In this document: positions 1 through 8,696 of the stretch, piece after piece
Layout: each line of letters starts with the position of its first letter
Numbering within the stretch: the stretch's first letter is position 1
Source of the DNA: Chromobacterium haemolyticum DSM 19808
GTDB taxonomy: Bacteria > Pseudomonadota > Gammaproteobacteria > Burkholderiales > Chromobacteriaceae
Length of the DNA: 64,000 nucleotides
Assembly: GCF_000711885.1 (NCBI RefSeq)
Contig: NZ_JONK01000012.1
Span: 59,382 to 123,381, forward strand
Reading direction: 5' to 3'
Program-made: the position numbers and the translations under genes
The notes under the pieces: model-generated
Told to the model about the DNA's origin: nothing
What the model saw: only the letters and a program-made list of their open reading frames with translations
Databases searched by the model: none

Positions 1-1445
1 AGCTCCGGCCCTACTTGCAGCAAGGCGCTCTGCACCAAGCGCATGCCATAGGCCAGCCAGACCACGGTGTAGGCCAACCAGATCGACAGCATGCTGTTCT
101 TCGCGCCTTGTAGGCCGGGCACAAACAAGAACACCCACAGAAAGGCCAAGCCGGCCAGGATGCCCGGCACCGCGCGAGGCAACAGCACCAGGTAATCCAG
201 CAAGCGCGCCCCCCAATCGTGGCGACGATGACCCGCGAAACCGACCAGGGTGTAGAAGCCCACCGCCAGCGCGCCGCCAATCACGCCGACGCCCAGCGTG
301 TTGACGATGGCGCGGACGATGTTGTCTTCCTCGAACACCAGCGCGTAATGATCCAGCGTCAAGGTCTCCAGCAAGGACACGCCCTCGCCCCAGTGACTGA
401 CCACGGAGCGCAGCGCAATGCCGGAAATCGGCACCACCACGGTGAGGAACAGCCACAACAGCACGATGATCAACGCCAGATATCGCCACGGCCCCAGCGA
501 TAGCGGATGCTGGCGGCCGGCCTTGCCTTTGAGTGCGACGAAACGCTGAGCGCTGCGCAACAGCCGGCGCTGCAACAGGACCAACGGGAAAGTGATGGCG
601 ATCAGGCACACCGCCACCGCGGCCATCAGGTGATAGGACGGCACGCCGAGTTTATTGGTCAGCTTGTACAGATAAGTGGCCAGCACCAGATGCCCTTCCG
701 GATCGCCCAGAACCAGCGGCAGGCCAAATACCTCGAAACCGAGAAACACCACCAGCACGCCGGCAAACAGCATGGAGGGCATCACCATCGGCAGGCTGAC
801 GTCCCGCGCCACGCGGAAGGGACTGGCGCCGGCCACGCGCGCTGCCTCTTCCACGTCCGAGCCCAGATTGCGCAAGGCCGCCGACGCGTACAGATAGACA
901 TGCGGCACATGAGTCAGCCCCGCCACTACCGCGATACTCAGCAGGGAATAGATGTTCCACGGCACCTCTTCCACGCCGAACCACTGCTTGAACCATAAAG
1001 AATAAAAACCCACCGGCCCGGCCGCCACCACATAACCGAAGGCCAGCACCATGGGCGACACGAACACCGGCGTCAGCAGCAAGGGCTCCAGCCAGCGGCG
1101 CCCGGGCAAGTCGGTGCGCGCCATCAAAAACGCCAGCACCCCGCCCAGCGGAATAGCGATCAGCGCCATGCCGGCGGCGATCACCAGCGAATTGCCGAGC
1201 GCGGACCAGAAATCGGGATCGGAGAACACAAAGCGATAGGCGACCAGCCCCACGTTCTTGTCCGCCATGAAAAAGGGCTGATCCAGCAGGCTTTGGTAGA
1301 CCACCAACGATAGCGGGGCCAATACCAGCAGGCCCAGCACGCCCAAGACCAGCCAACGGCCGGCGGCGCTCCCGCGTGGCCAGCCGCCGTGGACGGCGGC
1401 CTTGGCCGTCTCAACGGGGACTGCCGGATTAATGGAAGAGTTCAT
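1..1445 (-). CDS. ABC transporter permease, Fe(3+)/organophosphate type, C-terminus cut by window edge
   Basis: Inner-membrane permease of a binding-protein-dependent importer. The frame is open from an ATG at 1445 to the left edge, giving 481 codons without a stop. A first hydrophobic helix follows a 30-residue cytoplasmic start, and several further membrane segments are visible. An EAA-type loop that contacts the ATPase (EEAARVAGASPFRVARDVSLP) lies in the middle, and a second permease half begins after it, with a GLAFLWVFLFVPG helix near the edge. This is the fused two-domain layout of FbpB/AfuB-like permeases, which usually have about 550 residues, so roughly 70 are missing. It follows its binding-protein gene on the same strand, 99 bp apart. 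The transported substrate cannot be read from the sequence. Confidence 0.85.
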   Translation of the reverse strand, partial: MNSSINPAVPVETAKAAVHGGWPRGSAAGRWLVLGVLGLLVLAPLSLVVYQSLLDQPFFMADKNVGLVAYRFVFSDPDFWSALGNSLVIAAGMALIAIPLGGVLAFLMARTDLPGRRWLEPLLLTPVFVSPMVLAFGYVVAAGPVGFYSLWFKQWFGVEEVPWNIYSLLSIAVVAGLTHVPHVYLYASAALRNLGSDVEEAARVAGASPFRVARDVSLPMVMPSMLFAGVLVVFLGFEVFGLPLVLGDPEGHLVLATYLYKLTNKLGVPSYHLMAAVAVCLIAITFPLVLLQRRLLRSAQRFVALKGKAGRQHPLSLGPWRYLALIIVLLWLFLTVVVPISGIALRSVVSHWGEGVSLLETLTLDHYALVFEEDNIVRAIVNTLGVGVIGGALAVGFYTLVGFAGHRRHDWGARLLDYLVLLPRAVPGILAGLAFLWVFLFVPGLQGAKNSMLSIWLAYTVVWLAYGMRLVQSALLQVGPE

Positions 1446-1477
1446 GCTTGCTCCCAGACCTGCGCGCAGGCCTCTGC

Positions 1478-1500
1478 GCCGTCCGCGCACGGCGGACGGC
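1478..1500 (-). promoter_or_regulatory. Intercistronic hairpin between binding protein and permease genes
   Basis: A perfect 9-bp stem (GCCGTCCGC with GCGGACGGC) around a 5-nt loop lies in the 99-bp gap between the two transporter genes. No T-run follows on the minus strand, so it is not a standard terminator. Hairpins at this place in transporter operons commonly protect the upstream binding-protein message from 3' exonucleases, which gives more binding protein than permease. That role is inferred here. Confidence 0.5.
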
Positions 1501-1544
1501 TGATTCTGTCATTGGAAATGTCGGCCGCTGCGGCCGAGGACACG

Positions 1545-2636
1545 CTACTTCTTCAGCGCTTGCTGCCAGCTACGCATGAAGTCCAGCCGCTTGGCCTGGT
1601 CCAGATAGACCAGCAGGCCGGTACCCACCTGGATAGGTTTGGCGCTGCCGCCCAATTGCTGGTTCAAGGCAGCGATGGAAGCCGCGCCGCTCACGTCGCT
1701 GCGCAGCGAGAACAGCTCGGACTGATTGGCCAACACGCTTTGGCCGCGCTTGGACAGCAAATAATCCAGCCACAGCCGCGCTGCTCCGGGATTGCGCGCC
1801 TTCTTGGAAATGATGGCCAAGCGGCTGACCACTTGGGTGTAATCCTTGGGATAAACGTAGCCGATGGCCGGGTCTTTTTTCGCCTTGGCGTAAGCATAGG
1901 AGCCGAGGATGTTGTAGCCGATCAGGTTCTCGCCCGAGGAGATCCGCTCCATCATCGCGCCGGTGGAGGTTTGCAGCTTGACCCCCGTGGTGCCCAGCGT
2001 ACGCGCCAACTCCCAGGCCCCGTTGGCGTTATGGCGCACGTCCTGAGTCAGAAAATTGAAGCCGACGCCGGACTTTTCCACATCGTAAGTCGTGACCTTG
2101 CCTTTGAAACGGGCCGGATTCGCCTTGAGGATGCGCACCAGGTCGGCGCGGGTCTGCGGGATTTCCTCCGGCTTCAGCAAACGCTTGTTGTAGACAATGG
2201 CCACCGGCTCGTAGGTGGTGCCGTAGGCTTGCTGTTGATAATGCGCCCAGGTCGGTATATTGGCCGCCTCCGGCGAGGCGTAGCTGGCGGCGTAGCCATC
2301 ATTGACGAACTTCACCTGCAAATCCATCGCCGAGCTCCACACCACATCGGCGCTGGCGCTATTGGCCGCGTTCTCGCTGATGAAGCGGTTGTAGATCTCG
2401 GTGCTGTTCATATCGTGATATTCCACTTTGACGCCGGGATACAAGGCTTGGAAATCCTTGATCAAGGGCCTCGCCGCGGCACTGTCCGTGGCTGAGTACA
2501 CCACCACCTTGCCCTCCTTGACGGCGGCGTCCACCAAATTCTGGTAAGCGGCGGGATAGCCGGCTGGCAGCGCCGCCCAAGCGGCGGCGGAACCCAGCGC
2601 ACAGCACAGCGCGGACAGGCTTCTGACTCTATTCAT
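1545..2636 (-). CDS. ABC transporter periplasmic substrate-binding protein, Fe(3+)/AfuA-like
   Basis: A 363-residue periplasmic binding protein. A signal peptide occupies residues 1-21 and ends in AAWA before ALPAGYP. The mature chain has the features of the class-II iron/organophosphate binders: KEGKVVVYSATD near the start, the lobe-joining ADVVWSSAMDLQ, and KKARNPGAARLWLDYLLSKRGQ, a motif common in AfuA/FbpA-like proteins. The ATG at 2636 has AGGAG seven bases upstream. It is first in an operon with the permease (1-1445) and divergent from a two-component system at 2749-4854, which probably controls it. Ferric iron, a phosphonate or a sugar phosphate are all possible ligands. Confidence 0.88.
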   Translation of the reverse strand: MNRVRSLSALCCALGSAAAWAALPAGYPAAYQNLVDAAVKEGKVVVYSATDSAAARPLIKDFQALYPGVKVEYHDMNSTEIYNRFISENAANSASADVVWSSAMDLQVKFVNDGYAASYASPEAANIPTWAHYQQQAYGTTYEPVAIVYNKRLLKPEEIPQTRADLVRILKANPARFKGKVTTYDVEKSGVGFNFLTQDVRHNANGAWELARTLGTTGVKLQTSTGAMMERISSGENLIGYNILGSYAYAKAKKDPAIGYVYPKDYTQVVSRLAIISKKARNPGAARLWLDYLLSKRGQSVLANQSELFSLRSDVSGAASIAALNQQLGGSAKPIQVGTGLLVYLDQAKRLDFMRSWQQALKK

Positions 2637-2760
2637 GGTGTTGCTCCTAGGTAGATGAAGATGTTCGCGACATCTTTCGAATCGCGCAGCTCTATTGGCT
2701 TCGCTTCCCCAGCCATGATATTAGAGTAAAGCTTTCAATCCGCTTTCAGTGACCCACACC

Positions 2761-3426
2761 ATGCGCTTGCTCTTAGTCGAAGACAATCCAGCCTTGTCCG
2801 AATCGCTGGCCCAGGCCTTGCGCCAGGCCGGCTTCGCCGTGGACTGCATGCTCAACGGCAGCGACGCCGATCATGTGCTCCGCACCCAGGACTACGCGCT
2901 GGCCATCCTTGACTTGGACCTGCCCAAACTCAACGGTTGGGAAGTGCTGCGCCGGCTGCGCGGCCGCAAGCAAACGCTGCCGGTGCTGATACTGACCGCG
3001 CACGGCTCGGTGGAGGAGCGGGTGCGCGGGCTGGACCTGGGGGCCGACGACTATCTGGCCAAGCCCTTCGATCTCAACGAACTGGAGGCGCGGGTGCGCG
3101 CGCTGATCCGCCGTAGCCACGGCAGAGAGAGCCCTCTGCTGGAATTAGGCCCCCTTAGCTACGACAGCGTCGGACGCCAGTTTCAGCTGAACGGCGACGC
3201 GCTGCATCTGACGCCGCGCGAACACGCGGTGCTGGAAGTGTTGATGTTGCAAGGCGGCAAGGCCATCGGCAAGAGCCAGCTGTCGGAAAAGATTTTCGGC
3301 CTGGATGAAACCGGCAGCGCCGAAGCCATAGAAATCTATGTGCACCGCCTGCGCAAGAAACTGGCCGGCCAGCCGGTTTCCATCGTGACCCTGCGCGGGC
3401 TGGGCTATCTGTTGACCACTCCGTAA
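2761..3426 (+). CDS. OmpR/PhoB-family response regulator, TctD-like
   Basis: A two-domain response regulator of about 221 residues. The N-terminal receiver has the acidic pair in LLLVEDN, the phospho-acceptor aspartate in ILDLDLPKLNGWE, the switch threonine in LILTAHG and the lysine in DYLAKPF. The C-terminal winged helix (LTPREHAVLEVLML, EIYVHRLRKKL, LRGLGYLL) binds DNA. The ATG at 2761 gives the family-typical beginning MRLLLVEDN; a GTG at 2749 would add four residues, and neither has a clear ribosome site. The stop is followed directly by the kinase ATG. It most likely acts with that kinase on the divergent transporter. Confidence 0.92.
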   Translation: MRLLLVEDNPALSESLAQALRQAGFAVDCMLNGSDADHVLRTQDYALAILDLDLPKLNGWEVLRRLRGRKQTLPVLILTAHGSVEERVRGLDLGADDYLAKPFDLNELEARVRALIRRSHGRESPLLELGPLSYDSVGRQFQLNGDALHLTPREHAVLEVLMLQGGKAIGKSQLSEKIFGLDETGSAEAIEIYVHRLRKKLAGQPVSIVTLRGLGYLLTTP

Positions 3427-4854
3427 ATGCGAACCGCCCTCTCCCGTCTCAAACCCGCCAGCTTGCGCAAGCAATTGCTGCTCGGGCTGTCCGTTCCGCT
3501 GCTGCTGATGCTGGCGCTGGACGGCTGGATGACTTACAACCGCGCCTTGCAGGCGGCCAATACCGCCTTCGACCGCATGCTGCTCAGTTCCGGCCGCGCC
3601 ATCGCCGACGGCGTCGCCGCCCATGACGGCGCCGTCAGCGTGGACATCCCCTATTTCGCTTTGCAAATGTTCGAGTCCAACGCTTCCGGCAAGGTCTTCT
3701 ACCGCGTCAGCCGCGCGGACGGCGCGTTGCTCACAGGTTACGACGACTTGCCGCTGCCGCCACCGAGCCGGCGCGAGTCCATCCGCTACCAGCCCGATTA
3801 CATGGACATCACCTACCACGGCGAGACGCTGCGCCTGCTGACCTTGCGGGTATCGGTGCGCGACATGAGCACGCTGCGCAGCCAGGACGTGTGGATACAA
3901 GTGGCGGAAACGCCGGAATCCCGGGAGCAACTGGCGCGCACCTTGCTCATCGGATCCCTGGCGCAGGAAACACTGCTCGGCATCCTCATGCTCGCCATCG
4001 TGCTGCTGGCGGTCGGCCACAGCCTGCGCCCTTTGCGTCGTCTGTCCCGTAATGTGGTGGCCCGCAAGGAAACCGATCTCAGTCCCCTGCCCAGCCGCGA
4101 GCTACCCACCGAGTTGACGCCCTTGGTGGATGCCCTGAACCAGCAAAGCGTGCGCTGGCACAAATTGCAGGCGGCGCGCCGCCGCTTCATCGACGACGCC
4201 GCCCATCAGCTGAAAACGCCGCTGGCGGTGATGCGGACTCAAGCGGAGCTGGCGCGTCGCCAGGCGCTCGAACCCTCATTGCGCCAGCAACTGGACAAAC
4301 TGCTCGCCTCGCTGGACAGCGCCAGCCATGGCGTTCATCAGCTATTGCAACTGGCGCGGGTAGAGCCGGACAACGGCCAATCCATCAAACTGGACGACAT
4401 GGACCTGGCCGCCTGGGTCAGGGACTGGGCACTGGAGCAAGCGCCCTGGGCGCACGGCCAAGGTGCGGATCTGGGTTACGAAGGAGAAGATACGGTGCGG
4501 ATACGCGGCAACGCCGGTCTGCTGCGGGAATTGCTGGCCAACCTCCTGGACAACGCCATCCGCTACCACCCCAGGGACAGGGATGCGCAAATCACGATCG
4601 CGGCCGGCGCGTTGCCGACGCCGTGGCTGCGTGTCGACGACAACGGCCACGGCATCGCAGAAACGGAACTAGACAAGGTATGGCTGCGTTTTTATCGCAT
4701 CGCCGGCGCAGCCAGTAGCGGCAGCGGCCTTGGCTTGGCCATTGTCAGGGAGATCGCCCACCGGCACGGAGCGGCGGTGGAGTTAAGCCGCAACGCCGGG
4801 GGCGGGCTCCGCGTCAAACTGCAGTTCCCCCCGGCCGGCAACGAAGCGGTTTAG
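3427..4854 (+). CDS. Membrane sensor histidine kinase, TctE-like
   Basis: A 475-residue inner-membrane kinase. One membrane helix lies near residues 14-32 and a second near 175-198, enclosing a periplasmic sensor of the TctE (2CSK_N) kind. After a HAMP-like linker, the dimerisation box FIDDAAHQLKTPL carries the phospho-accepting histidine at residue 260. The ATP-binding part shows the N box (LLANLLDNAIRYHP), G1 (VDDNGHGI) and G2 (GSGLGLAIVREI). It begins immediately after the regulator stop, so the two are translated as a unit. Kinases of this family often sense small organic acids or related nutrients, which would suit control of the adjacent importer. The ligand is unknown. Confidence 0.92.
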   Translation: MRTALSRLKPASLRKQLLLGLSVPLLLMLALDGWMTYNRALQAANTAFDRMLLSSGRAIADGVAAHDGAVSVDIPYFALQMFESNASGKVFYRVSRADGALLTGYDDLPLPPPSRRESIRYQPDYMDITYHGETLRLLTLRVSVRDMSTLRSQDVWIQVAETPESREQLARTLLIGSLAQETLLGILMLAIVLLAVGHSLRPLRRLSRNVVARKETDLSPLPSRELPTELTPLVDALNQQSVRWHKLQAARRRFIDDAAHQLKTPLAVMRTQAELARRQALEPSLRQQLDKLLASLDSASHGVHQLLQLARVEPDNGQSIKLDDMDLAAWVRDWALEQAPWAHGQGADLGYEGEDTVRIRGNAGLLRELLANLLDNAIRYHPRDRDAQITIAAGALPTPWLRVDDNGHGIAETELDKVWLRFYRIAGAASSGSGLGLAIVREIAHRHGAAVELSRNAGGGLRVKLQFPPAGNEAV

Positions 4855-5501
4855 AACGGAAGCTGGTACAAAGGGTTACGGCTATCGGCGCCCTCCGCTC
4901 GGATGCGCTCCAGTTCGGTGCGCAAGGCGGTCAGCAACCACTGTTCGCGCATTTTGTCCCCTTCCGGGTGCTCGTTCAGCATCCGGTACAAGGCCATGCC
5001 GTGGAAGGTGGTCATCATGGTCAGCAAAGTAGCGAAGAAGCCGGTAGAGATCGCGTAACGCGGAAACAGCGATGCCATCATCGCGACGAAGCGATCACGG
5101 AAGTAGTTGCTGGAGCTGGCCAGGAAGATTTCCCGCAGGTCGGCGGTGGTTCGGGCCGCCATCAGCAGTTCCATCAACACGATGTGGCGCGGCGACAGCA
5201 CTAAGGCCTTCATCAGCGCGACGATTCTCTCCTCTTCCGGCATCGTGCCGGGCATTTCCGCCGCCAGCTTGAGCCCAGCCTCGAAAATATCGTCGACCAC
5301 CTTGCGCCCCACCGGCAGCATCAGTTCGTTCTTAGTAGCGAAATGGCGGAACAAGGCCCCCTGAGAGACGCCGGCCCGGCTGCAGATCAACTGCACGCTG
5401 GTACCGTGATAGCCAAACTCCAGCAGACACTCGATGGCCGCTTCCACCAGTTTCCCAATGGTGGACTCCCTACGACTTTGTTGTGTTCGTCTAGTTTGCA
5501 T
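4851..5501 (-). CDS. TetR/AcrR-family transcriptional regulator
   Basis: A 216-residue one-component repressor. The N-terminal helix-turn-helix is clear: IGKLVEAAIECLLEFGYHG, then a recognition part of SRAGVSQGALFRHFATKNEL, at about residues 15-60. The C-terminal ligand-binding part is helical and not diagnostic. The gene converges on the sensor kinase and their 3' ends overlap by 4 bp. A long AT-rich spacer lies upstream, where an autoregulatory site would be expected, but no clean dyad was found. The target gene and ligand cannot be told from the neighbourhood. Confidence 0.88.
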   Translation of the reverse strand: MQTRRTQQSRRESTIGKLVEAAIECLLEFGYHGTSVQLICSRAGVSQGALFRHFATKNELMLPVGRKVVDDIFEAGLKLAAEMPGTMPEEERIVALMKALVLSPRHIVLMELLMAARTTADLREIFLASSSNYFRDRFVAMMASLFPRYAISTGFFATLLTMMTTFHGMALYRMLNEHPEGDKMREQWLLTALRTELERIRAEGADSRNPLYQLPF

Positions 5502-6148
5502 TATATTCTTATGTCATGTTTATCCCAACCAAGCTTTGATGATACGCGAAACTTTTGCCATAAGCGAGGGTGAGCGCACGCTAAATAGGCCAGTGAGTAG
5601 TTTCAACTAGGGACAACCCAAAAAACGCTGTCCTTTTTAAGATTATTTCCCAATAACACTTAAAAAGAGGTCGCAAAAATTAAAATAATTATTATTAAAT
5701 TGCTTAGTTCTAATGATTTGGAACATTTTGCATGACAGGCTGTCTTCGCAGCCGCGTCCATCGTGGTCTAGCGGCCGGCGTGGCATCCGCGCAACGTGGG
5801 AAAATAGCGGCAAGATCGCCGCTGATATGCGAAAAACAGCGCCATCGCCAAGATAATCGCTTGCACCGGCCTTTGACTCCCCAGCCCTCAGCCCACTCGC
5901 TCTCGGCGCACTGCGCTTCTTCTCAAGATAACAAGCACACACTCAAGCAATGTCATCCTTAGGAAGCAGACAGTTTCTAATCGAAAAAATAAATACTCTA
6001 AAACAACATTTCAACAAAAATACGATGCTGAATTAGTTGATACGGGAAAATATTCACTTATAAGTTCGCATCCGAACATTACCCTGAGTCTAGCGCCAGA
6101 TGCTGACAAAACCTGACGGACCAGCCGCAAGCGGCCAGTCCGCCGGGC
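5502..6148. other. AT-rich intergenic spacer without a convincing gene
   Basis: About 650 bp between the start of the TetR gene and the stop of the oligopeptide-binding protein. Two stretches (about 5620-5740 and 5960-6080) are much richer in A and T than the neighbouring genes. Short open frames exist on both strands, but none has a ribosome site, a recognisable domain or codon use like its neighbours. A stem around 6115-6145 (GGACTGGCC with GGCTGGTCC, imperfect) could end transcription of the minus-strand gene that stops at 6149, but its T-run is weak. The TetR promoter must lie in the left part. Confidence 0.5.
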
Positions 6149-7732
6149 TCAATTCAACTGCGCCCGCCCAAAGTCCACCCGCCCAAACGGGCTAACCGCA
6201 TAGCCGCTCAAACTCTTGCTTGCCAATGCGTAAGCGGTGGGATGCGCCAACGGCAGCCACAGGGCCTGTTCCTGGATCAACTTTTGCGCCGCCAGATACA
6301 GTTTGGCGCGCTGCGCGAAGTCGCTGCTCTTCTTGCCGTCGCTGATGAGCTTGTCCAGCTTGGCGTCGCAAAAACGCGCGAAATTGGTGCCGGACTGCAC
6401 AGCCGAGCAGGAGAATTGCGGTGTCAGGAAGTTGTCCGGGTCGCCATTGTCGCCAGCCCAACCCATGAACAATAGCTCATGCTCTCCGGCTTTGGCGCGC
6501 TTGATCAGCTCCCCCCACTCGATCACCTTGATCTGCACCTTAACGCCGATCTTGGCCAGATCCGACTGCAACAACTCGGCGCCAGCCTTGGGATTGGGGT
6601 TCAGCGTGCTGCCGCTGGGTCGCACCCATACCGTGGTTTCGAAACCGTCTGGATAGCCTGCCTGGGCCAACAGCTTCTTGGCTCGCGCCGTATCGTAGGG
6701 ATAGGGTTTCACGCCCTTGTTATAACTCCACGTATTGGGCGGATAAGGCAGGTCCGCCGCGGTGGCGGTGTTATCGAATACCGTTTTCAGGTAGCTGCTC
6801 TTATCGAAAGCCAGGTTGAGCGCTTGCCGCACCAAGGGGTTGTTCAGCGGCTTTTTCTGGCTGTTGAAGGCGATGAAAGCCGTCATGAAAGCAGGAGTCT
6901 GCAACACCTGCAGCTTGGAATCGGCCTTGGCCGCCAACACATCCTGCGGCTTGGGCGACAAGGCCAGCTGGCACTCTCCCGCCTTCAATTTCTGCGCCCG
7001 CACCGCCGAATCAGGAGTGATGGCGTAGATCAACGCTCCGACCTTGGGTTTGGCGCCCCAATAAGCGGGGTTTGGCGCGTAGCGCACCACCGCGTCCTTC
7101 TGGAAGCTACGGAAGACAAAAGGGCCGGTACCGATGGGCTTGGCGTTCAAGTCCGCCTGACGACCGGCCGCCAGCAACTGCCCGGCGTATTCAGCCGAGT
7201 AGATCGACGCGAAACCCATCGTCAGGCTGGACAGAAAGGTGGCTTCCGGATAGTTCAGCTCGAAACGCACGGTATTGGCATCGACCTTCTGCACGGCCTT
7301 GATCAGCTTGGGAAACTGCATCGACTGCGCGTGCGGATAACCGTTCGGCGCGCTCTTGTACCAAGGGTGCGCGGGGTTGAGCATCCGTTCAAAGGTGAAC
7401 ACTACGTCGTCGGCCGTCAGCTTGCGGCCAGGCTTGAAATAATCGGTGGCGTGAAACGCGACATTGGGACGCAGCTTGAAGGTATAGCTGAGGCCGTCCT
7501 CGCTGATCTGCCAGCTTGCGGCCAGCCCCGGGGTCACTTTGCGAGTAGCCGGATCGTATTCGACCAAGCGGTTCATCAGCACGTCCGCCGACGCATTGGT
7601 GGTGACGAGGGAATTGTACTGCACCACGTCGAACCCCTCCGGATTAGCGTCCGTGCACACGGTCAACGGGCGAGCGGCCAGCGCCAGGGTGGGTGCCAGG
7701 GCCAAGGCCAAAAGCGTCAATTGCTTGTTCAT
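6149..7732 (-). CDS. Oligopeptide/dipeptide-type ABC transporter substrate-binding protein
   Basis: A 527-residue periplasmic binding protein of the DppA/OppA family (SBP_bac_5). The signal peptide is residues 1-20 (MNKQLTLLALALAPTLALA), followed by RPLTVCTDANPEGFD. Family signatures include the VTPGLAASWQISEDG region, LTADDVVFTFERML, and the C-terminal LPLAHPTAYALASKSLSG. The frame is open further upstream, but AAGGA sits seven bases before the ATG at 7732, and this start alone gives a normal signal sequence. No permease or ATPase gene is next to it, so it works with a transporter coded elsewhere. It is divergent from the small binding protein at 7920. A dipeptide such as those bound by DppA is the likely ligand. 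Confidence 0.92.
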   Translation of the reverse strand: MNKQLTLLALALAPTLALAARPLTVCTDANPEGFDVVQYNSLVTTNASADVLMNRLVEYDPATRKVTPGLAASWQISEDGLSYTFKLRPNVAFHATDYFKPGRKLTADDVVFTFERMLNPAHPWYKSAPNGYPHAQSMQFPKLIKAVQKVDANTVRFELNYPEATFLSSLTMGFASIYSAEYAGQLLAAGRQADLNAKPIGTGPFVFRSFQKDAVVRYAPNPAYWGAKPKVGALIYAITPDSAVRAQKLKAGECQLALSPKPQDVLAAKADSKLQVLQTPAFMTAFIAFNSQKKPLNNPLVRQALNLAFDKSSYLKTVFDNTATAADLPYPPNTWSYNKGVKPYPYDTARAKKLLAQAGYPDGFETTVWVRPSGSTLNPNPKAGAELLQSDLAKIGVKVQIKVIEWGELIKRAKAGEHELLFMGWAGDNGDPDNFLTPQFSCSAVQSGTNFARFCDAKLDKLISDGKKSSDFAQRAKLYLAAQKLIQEQALWLPLAHPTAYALASKSLSGYAVSPFGRVDFGRAQLN

Positions 7733-7919
7733 CGGCATTTCCTTATCAAACTGCATGGCATCTTCGGTATCAGAAACGAAGGTTAAGCGAATAGGCGCAA
7801 AAAACAAACCATCGATTATGCATATCCATATTCGCACCGCGGGCCAGACCGAAATTTGAGCCCTGCGCAAATTGCCGCTACAGTCAAAGCGAACAGCCAG
7901 AATACAAAGCGCCATCGAC

Positions 7920-8696
7920 ATGACCCGCCGCCACTGCCTGCTTGCTCTGCTTTTGACCTGCCTTGCCGCCACGCAACCGCGGGCCGCGCCGGGTCCCGCG
8001 CTGGATATCCTCACCGAGGATGATCCGCCTCTGACGTTTGAGCAAGACGGCAAGGCTTCCGGCCTGGTGGTGGAGGTGGTTCAAGGCATACAGCGCCGCG
8101 TCGGCAACCATGACCCCATCTCCGTTGTGCCTTGGGCGCGCGGCTACCGCCAAGCTCAACAGCAGCCGAACACCGTGCTGTTCAACACCAACCGCACCCC
8201 TGAACGGGAACGCATGTTCAAGTGGGTGGGCCCGGTTACCGAAACCCTGGGCTGCCTGTTCGTACGGCGGGACAGCCCGATCAAGCTGCAGACGCTGGAC
8301 GACGCCCGCAAACTGCCGCAGATCATGGTGGTTCGGGACTGGTATCTGCAACAGCTGCTGAGCGCGCAGAACTTCTCCAATCTGGCCACCGTGGCCACGC
8401 CGGATCAACTACTGACCATGCTGATGCGCAAGCGCGCCGATGTCATCGTCAGTGAAAACACCACCCTGCCCCACCAACTGCGGCAACAGGGCTTCGACCC
8501 CTCTCAGGTACGCAAAGCGCTGACCTTCTCCCACACCTACGGCTATATCGCCTTTTCCCGCCAGACGCCGGATGCGGTGATCAAAGCCTGGCAGCAGGCG
8601 CTGGACGAGATGAAGCGCGACGGCAGCTTCGCCGCGCTGTACCGGCACTGGCTGCCCGGCGAGGCGGTGCCCGGCATTAACCCGCCAGCCCCGTGA
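7920..8696 (+). CDS. Periplasmic solute-binding protein family 3 (amino-acid-binding-like)
   Basis: A 258-residue exported protein. The start chosen is the ATG at 7920, which gives MTRRHCLLALLLTCLAATQPRAA, a good signal peptide; an upstream TTG would bury this sequence. The mature part has the two-lobe family-3 features: LDILTEDDPPLTFEQDGKASG at the ligand entrance, VLFNTNRTPERERMFKWVGP, and a C-terminal FAALYRHWLPG. It has no transporter genes beside it. Orphan proteins of this kind in betaproteobacteria often serve as sensors or scavenging proteins. Its stop abuts the stop of the convergent hybrid kinase, with no gap. Confidence 0.85.
   Translation: MTRRHCLLALLLTCLAATQPRAAPGPALDILTEDDPPLTFEQDGKASGLVVEVVQGIQRRVGNHDPISVVPWARGYRQAQQQPNTVLFNTNRTPERERMFKWVGPVTETLGCLFVRRDSPIKLQTLDDARKLPQIMVVRDWYLQQLLSAQNFSNLATVATPDQLLTMLMRKRADVIVSENTTLPHQLRQQGFDPSQVRKALTFSHTYGYIAFSRQTPDAVIKAWQQALDEMKRDGSFAALYRHWLPGEAVPGINPPAP

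Noticed and set aside
5643..5962. Overlapping open frames on both strands (99 and 76 codons) in the AT-rich spacer
   Set aside because: No ribosome site, no domain and amino-acid composition unlike neighbours; they cover the same bases on opposite strands.
7733..8053. Upstream 107-codon extension of the oligopeptide-binding protein
   Set aside because: The extension overlaps the divergent gene and would bury a normal signal peptide that starts at 7732 with a good ribosome site.
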